From the NCBI RefSeq assembly GCF_012273895.1, contig NC_052103.1, positions 2,170,001-2,234,000 of the forward strand: DNA of 64,000 bases, given 5' to 3'. The translations under genes and the position numbers were made by a program. Source of the stretch: Zerene cesonia. Lineage: Eukaryota; Arthropoda; Insecta; Lepidoptera; Pieridae. Under the pieces are notes generated by a model. That model was not told the DNA's origin. It searched no databases and saw only the letters and a program-made list of their open reading frames with translations. This document shows positions 35,758-45,100 of this stretch, one piece after another; the stretch's first letter is position 1, and every line of letters begins with the position of its first letter.

Positions 35758-36084
35758 GCCGCAGCCTGCCCCTGGCTGTACTATAGAGTTACAGCTCTGG
35801 GCTGTCCGCGGCCGATGTAGGACTAGTGCAAAATATGGACATTTAATATCCGGGCTATGGAATGGGATGGTAAATGGAACAGTATAAGGAACTATTGGGA
35901 ACTATGGCCTGACTTTTCACTTTAGGAAAGCAAAATAAAACATCGTGATATATTTCGCTTTATTTCATTTCCCTTTGGTTAACATCCTTTACAAAGCTCC
36001 GTAAAAAACGCCACAATATGCGCACATGTGTACAAACCAACGTATCCACGCTTATGCATACATTACAACCTATTTGAAAGTAGG
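35758..36084. other. Non-coding sequence
   Basis: Includes a repeat-like block at 35830-35945 ('ccgggctatggaatgggatgg'). No gene. Confidence 0.35.
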
Positions 36085-36250
36085 TTAGACAAATAGCACC
36101 GACCTGGACATAGGTAATTGTGTCAAGGTGTTATAATGATTGGGGCTCTGATGAGGCTGTAAAAGTCTCGATGGACTACGCAATAGGCTTTTTGGAGGGC
36201 ATCCCTGTGACAGGGTCTGATTTTATGGGCGGGATAAAATTTTATTAGAA
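36085..36250 (+). repeat. Interspersed repeat, copy 1 ('gtcaaggtgttataatga')
   Basis: Shares 'tgtcaaggtgttataatgat' and following 'tgggg...ctctgatgag' with a second copy at 36870-36985. Unassigned family. Confidence 0.45.
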
Positions 36251-36251
36251 A

Positions 36252-36484
36252 CTAGCTGCGCCGCGCGGTTTCACCCGCGTAAATCCGTATCCCGTAGGAA
36301 TATCGGGATAAAAAGTTGCCTATATGTTATTCCAGTTGTCCAGATGTCTACGTACCAAATTTCATTGCAACCGATTTAGTAGTTTTTGCATGAAAGAGCA
36401 ACAAACCCACACACAAACTTTCGCATTTTTATCCCGTTATTCTTACGGGATACGGACTTACGCGGGTGAAACCGCGAGGCTAAT
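36252..36484 (-). mobile_element. Two Helitron-like family A pieces joined in inverted orientation
   Basis: 36252-36428 is a minus-strand copy with hairpin and CTAG end. It is joined directly to a plus-strand 3' piece (36429-36484: 'atcccgttattcttacggga', 'acttacgcgggtgaaaccgcg'). Both 3' hairpins therefore point outward. Confidence 0.75.
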
Positions 36485-36869
36485 GTCTCATAATCATAAC
36501 GTGAGTTTCGGTATACGAATCGTGTAATTGTGACGTTATGTACCTGTACTTAAATGGTGAGTTAATTTTTAAATTTATTACATTCAAATCCCCTCAAGAG
36601 TGCTTCTGTTTTGACCAACCGACATAACACATGCCACCACAACCTTAACGCTAACATTTAATTATTGTTATTTTTCGAAATGGTGTATCAAATTCCGCCG
36701 ATCCGTTCTTTGTATACACAAGTACATTGAAGAAAATAAAAAGAGATAAAAACAAAACTGTGTAATATTGGAGCGGTTGTTACTGTTCGAGTTAAACAAA
36801 GTATCTAAGTTGTTCAGAACTATAAGAGATTTTAAATCATACCCATTATAAGTAGGTTAAATATAACAG

Positions 36870-36985
36870 TGCCACGACCCAGGCGCAATAATGTCAAGGT
36901 GTTATGATGGAATGGGGGTTGCACTATCTGACAGTTTACTCGTAAACCCTGTCACCCTGTCAGACCCCCACAGACAATAGATAAT
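36870..36985 (+). repeat. Interspersed repeat, copy 2 ('gtcaaggtgttatgatgga')
   Basis: Related to 36085-36250; includes 'aaaccctgtcaccctgtcag'. Family unassigned. Confidence 0.45.
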
Positions 36986-37989
36986 GGATATGGCTTTTAA
37001 TACCTCTTGCAATGTTTGTTAGAGTGTAGTATTTGACCGAGTTGGGAAAAGGATTGTCAATTCGATACGAATGTCTTTCCTACCCTATATTTTGTAATAA
37101 GATTTTTCGTCATTAAATATTGATGATATCATGTAAAAAATAACTGTAATTAAACTTCATTGAAATGAATTTGAGCTATGAAGCTCCTCACAAAATTATT
37201 GATTTCTACCGGTTTTTGTGGAAAAACCGAGTACATACTAGAACAATCTTGAAAATGCATTCAATAATATCACAATCTACCGTCAAAATATCTGCAATTG
37301 AAGTTAGTTGTAGCAGTAACTATTGTAAATTTCAACGACAGTATGAGTTTATTTGAAGACTTGTAGTAAATGTTAGTAGAGAATCTGAAATTTCTTGGTG
37401 AATTTCGAAGATAGTGATTTATCTTATTGTGTAGGTGTGTGTTATTATAATTTGTGTAGACTTTAAATTTATTTGTACTGTACATAAGATGCACAAAATT
37501 CATTTTTGCGATAAAAGAACAAGACACAAAATTCGTTTATGCGAAAAAAATCGGGAGATACTATAATTACTAGGAGGTACTTAAGTATAAATGAAACGTA
37601 ATTTTTGACCCGAGCTGTCAACAATGTTGGCATTGACGTGACCTCCGCGAGGGAGAGGGTCCAAGGACCATCTCAATCCATCTCCTGAAACTAACGCTTA
37701 ACCTCGAGCTGTCCTTACTTCCTGGTGCTATTTCTGATGCGAGCTCTTAGGGAAATACAAGATGTTTGAAGCCTTTTGTTGAATAAATAATTTGGCAAAA
37801 GGGACGTTTAATCTTATGAAAATGAAGGATACATTTAACAAGGTCACTTAATTCAGAGTAAATACGTTTTAAGGAATACAAAATTTACGTTTCATTTACT
37901 CACTTTTTGTAAAAGATATTATTAATTTTGAAAAAGGGATTTGGTATAACGGTAATAAGCTGATGAGCAGTGAATCTTTCTAGATCGAT
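36986..37989. other. Non-coding sequence
   Basis: A GC-richer block at 37605-37760 has a short open stretch (about 38 codons, plus strand) without splice support. No gene assigned. Confidence 0.35.
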
Positions 37990-38138
37990 TTATTTTTAAT
38001 TTTTAGTTTTATAGCATTGAAATGCTTTATAAATGAGAAATTTTGAAAGAATAGAAAAATTTGATCACGAGGCAGGATTCGAACCTGCGTTTCTTGCCTA
38101 ACCGTAGCAACGCCTAGCCTCTCGGCCACCAGTGATCC
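37990..38138 (-). mobile_element. tRNA-derived SINE (family H) with tRNA-like head
   Basis: On the minus strand, 38137-38063 folds like a tRNA: GATCAC / GTGATC acceptor, A box TGGCCGAGAGG, a five-pair anticodon stem, and a perfect T arm (GCAGG TTCGAAT CCTGC). It has a C where U33 should be and two extra bases before the acceptor, so it is not a working tRNA. The body ('ctattctttcaaaatttctc', 'ttataaagcatttcaatgct') follows. Copies at 39736 and 44901 share the body. Confidence 0.7.
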
Positions 38139-38886
38139 CGCCACAGTTTATTTTTTCAAAATTACATCGATGTTTACAATATTGCATAAAATTTTGCTGT
38201 TTTTAACTGACGTTCGCAAACACAAATGTGTTCTCAAAACTCGCTGTGTTCATAGAACATTGTTGTTTTGGTACTATTTTTGTAGAAGAGTTATTTTATG
38301 GATAGTATTTATATTTGATGTAGCTAATAATTTAATAATCCCTATTTCCCATCATTGCACCCATAACCCAAGTAAAATCGCATATTCTGTAGTTGGTTTT
38401 ATTTTTTGTTCCTTTAAATTTAAATATAGTAAAACGTGAATAATAGATTACTGGAATTTGGCACGTGAATTGGTCACGCGTTTTTAATGAAATATGAAGG
38501 GACATATCAGGTTTAAGTGTCTAATAACAAACTTATGAAGAAATGACGTCAATTTTAATGAAGTTAATGTTACACGTTCTTCGTTTGAATTGCTTTTCTG
38601 TTTACTATATATGCGAGAGAATAATGACAAATTATAATGAATATAATTAAACAAAAATTAATAAACCTAAAACTTAACAAATGTTTTAGTAGACAGAGTT
38701 TTATTTAAAGATCTCTTCACGATATATAAGCATATCTTCACTATATCTGTCCCTATGTGCGGTTAGAACTTAAAAACTGCGTATAGGATTTTCATGTGGG
38801 TTTTTTTAAACGATAGCGTGATTCAAGAGTAAGGTTTACATGTGACATGCATAAGTACACATCAATCTAAGATACGTTATTGAAGA
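38139..38886. other. Non-coding sequence
   Basis: No gene recognised. The 89-codon frame at 38170-38439 is rich in Ile/Phe/Cys and has no domain. Confidence 0.4.
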
Positions 38887-39212
38887 TTTTTGTATGTGGT
38901 AGTCGAGCATGCTTCGGCACGACTTGGGCCAGCTCGCACCAGGAGAGTGCCACACCCCCACAGAAGACCGGCGTGAAATAGCATTCTACTGTGTTTCGTT
39001 CGGTGTGTGGGGGAGCCGGAGGCCCATATCGTTTTCCTTACCCTTCCCAGTCCTCTCCTTTTTTCCTCTCGACAATCCTTTCTTAATCCCTTCCCAATTT
39101 AAAGTCGGCAAAACATTTGTAGAGGCGTAAGGTCTGCAATGGACCTTATGGTAGCTCTTACTATCAGGCGTTCCACCAGATCCATTGCCAAGTGTGACTT
39201 AAAAAAAAATTT
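38887..39212 (+). mobile_element. SINE family E, near full length
   Basis: Starts 'ttgtatgtggtagtcgagca' and keeps 'gggccagctcgcaccaggag', 'ccggcgtgaaatagcattct', 'ggaggcccatatcgttttcc', 'cttcccagtcctctcc' and an A-rich end. Best-preserved copy with 19615. Confidence 0.8.
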
Positions 39213-39720
39213 GGGTGTTTAAGCGAAAATCTGACCCGCCTCAAAGATACAGTTTAAATTAAACTGAACTGACTGTGAATTTTTAATCAGGCTTAACAAA
39301 TGTAATCCAAGAAATTGGTTCGTTCCTTAACCTTTGTGATATTGGGTCGTTTGAATAATTAAAATATATGAAATCCGGGGGAGCAATAATTAAAATTCTG
39401 AGTAATTCATAACACAAACAATGAATTGTTTTGTATTGGTTTTAAATAAACATGGAGTGCTATTTGATTTGATCACTTTGTTCTTTTATAGATTATTTTA
39501 TTTATTATTTACTTATATAATTTACTAATTTATTTATTATGTACTTATATTATTGTACATCAAAGTTCATTTTTGTACAAATAGAAGTAAATATATACAA
39601 ATAATTATTCTTAATAAAAAAAACATTCTTTTAACTACACCTATTTGTGTAATGTGACCACATGACAAGTAGTTTTTTTAATAGATAGTGATTCAAGAGG
39701 AAGGTTTATTAGTACAATAA
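39213..39720. other. Non-coding sequence
   Basis: No gene or repeat recognised. Confidence 0.4.
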
Positions 39721-39889
39721 CATCTATTAACTTTAATTTTTAGTTTTATAGCATTCAAATGCTTTATAAATGAGAAAGCTTGAAAGAATAGAAAAAAATT
39801 GATCACGAGGCAGGATTCGAACGTGCGTTTCTTGCTACAGTAAGGCAAATTTTTTCTATTCTTTCAAAATTTCTCATCTATTAACTTTA
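39721..39889 (-). mobile_element. SINE family H, internally inverted, with 15-bp target duplication
   Basis: Direct repeats CATCTATTAACTTTA (39721-39735 and 39875-39889) flank 139 bases. The left part is a minus-strand family H body plus the T-arm half of the tRNA-like head (39801-39835). The right part (39849-39874) is the same body piece in plus orientation. This is the pattern of an insertion whose 5' portion was inverted during integration. Confidence 0.75.
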
Positions 39890-39929
39890 CTCCGAATAAA
39901 ACGCGTGCGAAGCCGCGTGAAAAAGCTAG
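39890..39929 (+). mobile_element. Family B Helitron-like 3' end fragment
   Basis: 'ctccgaataaaacgcgtgcg' and 'aagccgcgtgaaaaagCTAG' match the end of family B; CTAG at 39926-39929 is followed by T. Confidence 0.55.
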
Positions 39930-40300
39930 TTCGAATATAAAAAGAATCATCAAAATCATTTTACTATATAAAGAGGGATGAGGTAACAGGCGAAAAAAGT
40001 TGAAATGAGTACCTCCTTTAAAAGTCGGTTTAAAAATAAGCAAAACATAGGAAGCTAACCTAAACTTTGTTTTAATTTCATTATAACGTTCGTAATAACT
40101 GGCACATAATAAATAATACAACCTTTTCGTTTTCGTGATTGTGAAAGTAATAAAAAAATACTTAACATAAGCCATAATTATTTTAATTCTAAATTAATTG
40201 TTTAATTTTTATTCCATGTCAAGTATCATGATTCTCCATGTGGAATAGGTACCTACACATATTTTAATAAGCAATTAATATGATAAAGTTTATGAAAGGC
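39930..40300. other. Non-coding sequence
   Basis: Contains a repeat scrap 'gagtacctcctttaaaagtcgg' (about 40008-40030). No gene. Confidence 0.4.
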
Positions 40301-40350
40301 GATTACTGAATATTAATACGTATATATATACGTATTAATATTCAGTAATC
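40301..40350. repeat. Perfect 50-bp palindrome
   Basis: Two 25-base arms with no spacer and no mismatch. The arm starts GATTACTGAATATTAATACG (40301) and the centre is an AT run (40320-40331). A degenerate partial echo ('atatatacgtatcaatt') follows at 40359. Confidence 0.95.
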
Positions 40351-40431
40351 ATCAATAAATATATACGTATCAATTTATTAATTAAAAAGTATTTTCAGTG
40401 ACTGAGAATTTTGAGGCAGGCTTATCAAATT

Positions 40432-40660
40432 CTAGCTGCGCCCCGCGGTTTCACCCGCGTAAGTCTGTATCCCGTAGGATATCGGGATGAAAAGTCTGCA
40501 ATGTTGTATTGTGCCTGCCTATGTATTATTCCAGTTGTCCAGCTATCTACGTACCAAATTTAATTGCTATCGGTTCAGTAGTTTTTGCGTGAGAGAGTAA
40601 CAAACATACACACATCCTCACAAATTTCACACTATTCATATTAGTAGGATTAGTAGGATA
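40432..40660 (-). mobile_element. Helitron-like element (family A) with internal insertion and duplicated start
   Basis: Minus-strand element with CTAG at 40432-40435 and a canonical hairpin. About 20 extra bases ('tgcaatgttgtattgtgcct') interrupt the middle. The start motif TCCTACTAAT is doubled (ttagtaggattagtagga at 40641-40659). Confidence 0.8.
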
Positions 40661-40814
40661 ATCCACTAAGTAATCATGATTATTAAAAAGCATATAAAAT
40701 GTTCATCATTAAGTAGAAGGATGGAATACCAGTACATGAATGCCATTTTAAAAATTATTTTTAATAAATACTTTGCTTGATTTGACTATTTTCGCGTCTA
40801 TTTCATTATTTTTT

Positions 40815-40952
40815 GTTAGATTAGAGCACATTCCGGCACGAATGGGGCCAGCTTGCGGGGAAAGTACCTCACACTCACACAGGAGCTGCGAAAAATACGC
40901 GTAGTAGCATGCAAATACTGCTGTGTTTCGTACTGTGAGTGTCCCCACTCAC
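40815..40952 (+). mobile_element. SINE family E, 5' part
   Basis: 'gagcacattccggcacgaat', 'ggggccagcttgcggggaaa' and 'ctgctgtgtttcgtactgtg' match the family E head; the tail is lost. Confidence 0.6.
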
Positions 40953-41401
40953 TTATCTTATATTTTGAAGAGTCATGTCGGTTTCATATAAAATTTGGTT
41001 ATAATTTTGATCACTGTCTTTTTCTTTCGATCAATTGATTATGTTTTAGACAAATCGTATATAGTACATACAAAATGCATATTTCTATTGTCAATCTCGC
41101 TAAGTTCAAAAAAATACCAGTGTGTTTTGCTAACCTTTTTATTAGACTAATAACGCAAATAAATTTGGAGTCGTGGTCTCAAATAACCCTTTACGTGCTG
41201 ATAGGATCAAATTAAGAACGTGGGGTCCCTACACCTAATCTGTTATGCCCCAAATTTCTATCCAGGGTTGATAACATATTTGGCCAAGTAATGGAGACCC
41301 AAAAACCTTCATACCAATGGTTGTACACACATATACTTAGTCTGGCCATAAATACTGTTACACTTAATTATAAAAAAATATTACATTTGAATTTCGAATC
41401 T
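40953..41401. other. Non-coding sequence before the assembly gap
   Basis: No gene recognised. Confidence 0.4.
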
Positions 41402-42401
41402 NNNNNNNNNNNNNNNNNNNNNNNNNNNNNNNNNNNNNNNNNNNNNNNNNNNNNNNNNNNNNNNNNNNNNNNNNNNNNNNNNNNNNNNNNNNNNNNNNNN
41501 NNNNNNNNNNNNNNNNNNNNNNNNNNNNNNNNNNNNNNNNNNNNNNNNNNNNNNNNNNNNNNNNNNNNNNNNNNNNNNNNNNNNNNNNNNNNNNNNNNNN
41601 NNNNNNNNNNNNNNNNNNNNNNNNNNNNNNNNNNNNNNNNNNNNNNNNNNNNNNNNNNNNNNNNNNNNNNNNNNNNNNNNNNNNNNNNNNNNNNNNNNNN
41701 NNNNNNNNNNNNNNNNNNNNNNNNNNNNNNNNNNNNNNNNNNNNNNNNNNNNNNNNNNNNNNNNNNNNNNNNNNNNNNNNNNNNNNNNNNNNNNNNNNNN
41801 NNNNNNNNNNNNNNNNNNNNNNNNNNNNNNNNNNNNNNNNNNNNNNNNNNNNNNNNNNNNNNNNNNNNNNNNNNNNNNNNNNNNNNNNNNNNNNNNNNNN
41901 NNNNNNNNNNNNNNNNNNNNNNNNNNNNNNNNNNNNNNNNNNNNNNNNNNNNNNNNNNNNNNNNNNNNNNNNNNNNNNNNNNNNNNNNNNNNNNNNNNNN
42001 NNNNNNNNNNNNNNNNNNNNNNNNNNNNNNNNNNNNNNNNNNNNNNNNNNNNNNNNNNNNNNNNNNNNNNNNNNNNNNNNNNNNNNNNNNNNNNNNNNNN
42101 NNNNNNNNNNNNNNNNNNNNNNNNNNNNNNNNNNNNNNNNNNNNNNNNNNNNNNNNNNNNNNNNNNNNNNNNNNNNNNNNNNNNNNNNNNNNNNNNNNNN
42201 NNNNNNNNNNNNNNNNNNNNNNNNNNNNNNNNNNNNNNNNNNNNNNNNNNNNNNNNNNNNNNNNNNNNNNNNNNNNNNNNNNNNNNNNNNNNNNNNNNNN
42301 NNNNNNNNNNNNNNNNNNNNNNNNNNNNNNNNNNNNNNNNNNNNNNNNNNNNNNNNNNNNNNNNNNNNNNNNNNNNNNNNNNNNNNNNNNNNNNNNNNNN
42401 N
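41402..42401. other. Assembly gap of exactly 1000 N
   Basis: A round 1000-base run of N is a placeholder of unknown true length. Any open frame through it is an artefact. Confidence 1.
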
Positions 42402-43077
42402 TAAAAGTAATAAATGTTATTTGCAGTTAACAATTTTCTTTTTTCTTTATTACAATATTTATGGCACGACTAGGTATATGAAATAATTTGTTTAAAATAA
42501 TATAAAATTATTAGGTACTTCTTTGTCTATTTTATAAATCTTAACCATAGAAAGAAAGAATTAATGAGAACTTTATTTAAGAATAAAACTAATATTTCTT
42601 CGGTAAATAGTTGGAGCTTTTGCGAATGTTGTACAGTTCAAAGGATTAAAATAAATTCACGACTTCCTTAATTTATAGATGAATTGGAAGATTATGATTG
42701 ATATTTTCTTAGATTATTTGTGCTTTTAAATTAAAGATAAACTAAAAGAAGACAAATTCGCGCGAAGCTATAAAATTGGCTTTTAATAAATAGGTGACGT
42801 AATTATTAAATGTGAAGATGATTACAGTAAAATCTAAAAGAGAAAAAGGAAAGAAAGCTTTGTTGGCTATTTAAGTTACTTGCGTTGTGGAACTTTGAAA
42901 AGATGACGTAAGATATTTACTAGGAACACAGAATGCAGTAAGAGGTTAACAATAGAGATGGCTCATGGCATTCCGAAGTTTTTGTCTCCGTCATACAATT
43001 TGTGTTTTAACATAGACCTTATTCCAATGCAATATGGTGCGTAGAGATCTGTTTAGTCACGCGTAGTCTTGGAAACG
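42402..43077. other. Non-coding sequence after the gap
   Basis: No gene recognised. A non-repetitive block begins near 42955 and leads into the X-box-like motif. Confidence 0.4.
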
Positions 43078-43091
43078 GTAACCATAGCAAC
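43078..43091. promoter_or_regulatory. X-box-like (RFX-type) motif, site 1
   Basis: GTAACCATAGCAAC fits the imperfect-palindrome consensus RTHNYYWTRRNRAC used for RFX sites upstream of ciliary genes. It differs by one base from the reverse complement of the site at 59942. No adjacent gene was identified, and one or two chance matches are expected in 64 kb. Confidence 0.3.
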
Positions 43092-44043
43092 CGTGACGCT
43101 GTACTATGTAAACTATGTTTTTATTGCGATACGCAATACCTCAAAGGAATTGAATCTTTAACACCAAGGCTTAAAAGCTATATTTGTTGATTTTGTCTAC
43201 TTTACGTACTCTCCAGTATTTTATGTATTCCTGGTATAAGTATGAAACTAGTTGGGGGACGTGTTCGAATTATTTGTTTTTCCCGTTTTTGTTATCTATC
43301 TAGGATGTCATCCGCGTTTATTAAATAAATTATTGTTTCTGTTATATACAGTAGTTTAAATAAAAATTCTAAATCAAAATTTTTGTGTTAGTACACAAAA
43401 ATGATGTTTAGATGTATGTAATTTACGATTTTTTATTTGCTCAAACTCACATTATTAGGCAAAAAATGCAAGTGAGGTCAGGACGTCTCGTGTTATGAGG
43501 AGATGTACACGTTAAAAAAAATTATGCACTTATTCATATAATCATAGGAAATTAATTATAAGTCGTTAAAAAGTGACCTTAAATAAATAAAAAAATTGGA
43601 TTCAAAGTTATTAAAAGTTATAACGATAGTAACAAATTTAGAAACTTATATATAAAGTGTTCGTCTTTTTGGGCATTTGATAACGAAAAAAAAATACAAA
43701 ACATTTATTACTTGTTTTGTTTTAAATGCAATTTTTAATTCTAAATGCAAAAAATAAAATAAATATATTAACATTCTTAGCTTTGGAGAGAAATTAGTTT
43801 AATAAATCGTTTTCGATTCCATTCGCCACGCTCTACAAATTACAACGGTTTGTCTAAAAACCCCACTTTTGTTGTGGTTTTACGGCAAGTGTTAGAGACA
43901 AAGGAACGATATTTTCTCTACTAGGACGACATGACTTCACCGGATATATACAATAGGCATTTACGTTGACGAATATTCAGTGTTCACACATCATGCAATG
44001 TACTGTACTGGTGCGCCTAGCAAGGTCGCTAGGCGAATAACCT
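43092..44043. other. Non-coding sequence
   Basis: No gene recognised. A hairpin CGCCTAGC / GCTAGGCG with loop AAGGTC lies at about 44013-44034. Confidence 0.4.
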
Positions 44044-44064
44044 CGTGACGTGGCATGACGTCAC
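44044..44064. promoter_or_regulatory. CRE-like site in a small inverted repeat
   Basis: CGTGACGT (44044-44051) and ACGTCACG are inverted around GGCATG, and the right arm contains a full TGACGTCA (44056-44063), the CREB/ATF palindrome. It lies 55 bases before the first tRNA gene. Function is inferred only from the motif. Confidence 0.25.
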
Positions 44065-44118
44065 GACGGGAGGCTCGGTCTGTGGAAAACGATGCCCTAT
44101 TTCATAGTAGAGCCCAAC

Positions 44119-44191
44119 GACCGTGTGGCCTAATGGATAAGGCGTCGGACTTCGGATCCGAAGATTGCAGGTTCGAGTCCTGTCACGGTCG
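44119..44191 (+). tRNA. tRNA-Arg (anticodon TCG), copy 1
   Basis: Decodes the arginine codon CGA (and by wobble others of the CGN box). The 73 bases fold into a full cloverleaf: acceptor GACCGTG/CACGGTC, D arm GCC...GGC, anticodon arm TCGGA-CTTCGGA-TCCGA with TCG at the centre, five-base variable loop, T arm GCAGG-TTCGAGT-CCTGT, discriminator G. There is no intron. A and B boxes are intact. The three copies in this window are identical. Confidence 0.97.
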
Positions 44192-44201
44192 AAACTCGAC
44201 A

Positions 44202-44208
44202 TTTTTTT
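44202..44208 (+). terminator. Pol III T-run terminator of tRNA-Arg copy 1
   Basis: Seven T residues begin 11 bases after the tRNA 3' end. Confidence 0.85.
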
Positions 44209-44900
44209 CTCATATTTTCAGTTATTATAGGAACTAACTTAAACATCACATATTTTTTAAATTTTTTAATTTTTACCGTTCCGTACCTACGCAGTAACCA
44301 TACATTAGTAACGTATATATAGACACATACGCAACTGTAGGCTTATTAGTTATGCTCTAGAAATAATGCTGATGAGATTTACCAATAAAAAAGTCAAATA
44401 ACAGTAATATTGAGTATTCTTAAAGGTGTATGATGTTCCAAATGCTGTTCTCCCGGACACCCATAGGGTTGTTTTCTGGTTCAGGGACCAATTTTTCCAT
44501 CTATGGAATATCCACAATTATTTCTGCAGTCACTTCGGTGGAGTGTGGTCACAGAGAGACCCGAGAATTATATGTATTCATATATTATATATGACCTGCA
44601 ACACCTGTTTGTTTGTTAAACAAATCCTTATTGTTCACAATTGAGGTCACTATGCTAATTATAGTTATAATATCAAATAATTGTTTAAGATTGATTGTAT
44701 CACGATTTCAGATTATAAGTATTTATACCGGTTAAAATAAACATTAGAAATTACGCTGGAGAGCCAAATTTTCTCCAATTGAGACATTAAAAATAGTTTC
44801 AAAGTATTTCATAGATCCCGTGTGAGCTATTTCATGAAAATAAAAACAATAATTTTCATGAAAAATAAGAAACATATGAAATAAGAAAGTAACATCTATG
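44209..44900. other. Non-coding sequence
   Basis: A 72-codon plus-strand frame at 44426-44644 has mixed composition, but no family, splice site or promoter supports it; it is left unannotated. Confidence 0.35.
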
Positions 44901-44981
44901 AGATTTTTTCTATTCTTTCAAAATGTCACATTTATAAAGCTTTTAAATGCTATAAAACAAAAACTCAAAGTGATATCTATG
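44886..44981 (+). mobile_element. SINE family H, 5'-truncated, with imperfect target duplication
   Basis: The body (44901-44966: 'tttctattctttcaaaatgt', 'ttataaagcttttaaatgct') is bounded by AAAGTAACATCTATG (44886-44900) and AAAGTGATATCTATG (44967-44981), 13 of 15 identical. The tRNA-like head is missing. Confidence 0.7.
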
Positions 44982-45002
44982 TCAAAATCGACAATCTTTC
45001 AT

Positions 45003-45100
45003 ATAATATCGGGCAACTGAGCTGGTCGTCTGTTGGTAAGCGATCATCACCGCCCATAAACATCAGAGGAAATATCTCTACAAACGCATTGACAACTTTT
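45003..45100 (-). mobile_element. SINE tail fragment (family F)
   Basis: 'gggcaactgagctggtcgtc', 'tggtaagcgatcatcaccgc' and 'ccataaacatc' read as the reverse of the SINE tail at 9853. Confidence 0.55.

Noticed and set aside
35225..35820. Several 60-96 codon frames around the SINE at 35.4-35.8 kb
   Set aside because: They follow SINE sequence and its GAT-repeat tail (poly-His or poly-Asp runs).
37605..37760. GC-richer block with a 38-codon open stretch
   Set aside because: No start, acceptor or donor in the right place; could be a repeat.
41291..42433. Long open frames of 379 and 350 codons
   Set aside because: They consist almost wholly of X from the 1000-N assembly gap.
44055..44237. 60-codon frame over tRNA-Arg copy 1 (contains MDKASDFGSEDCRFESCHGR)
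   Set aside because: The peptide is simply a reading of the tRNA gene; the same peptide appears at 48163-48348 over copy 3. Such frames are often misannotated as hypothetical proteins.
44426..44644. 72-codon plus-strand frame with many aromatic residues
   Set aside because: Considered as an exon or transposase remnant, but no family motif, splice sites or conserved residues could be identified.
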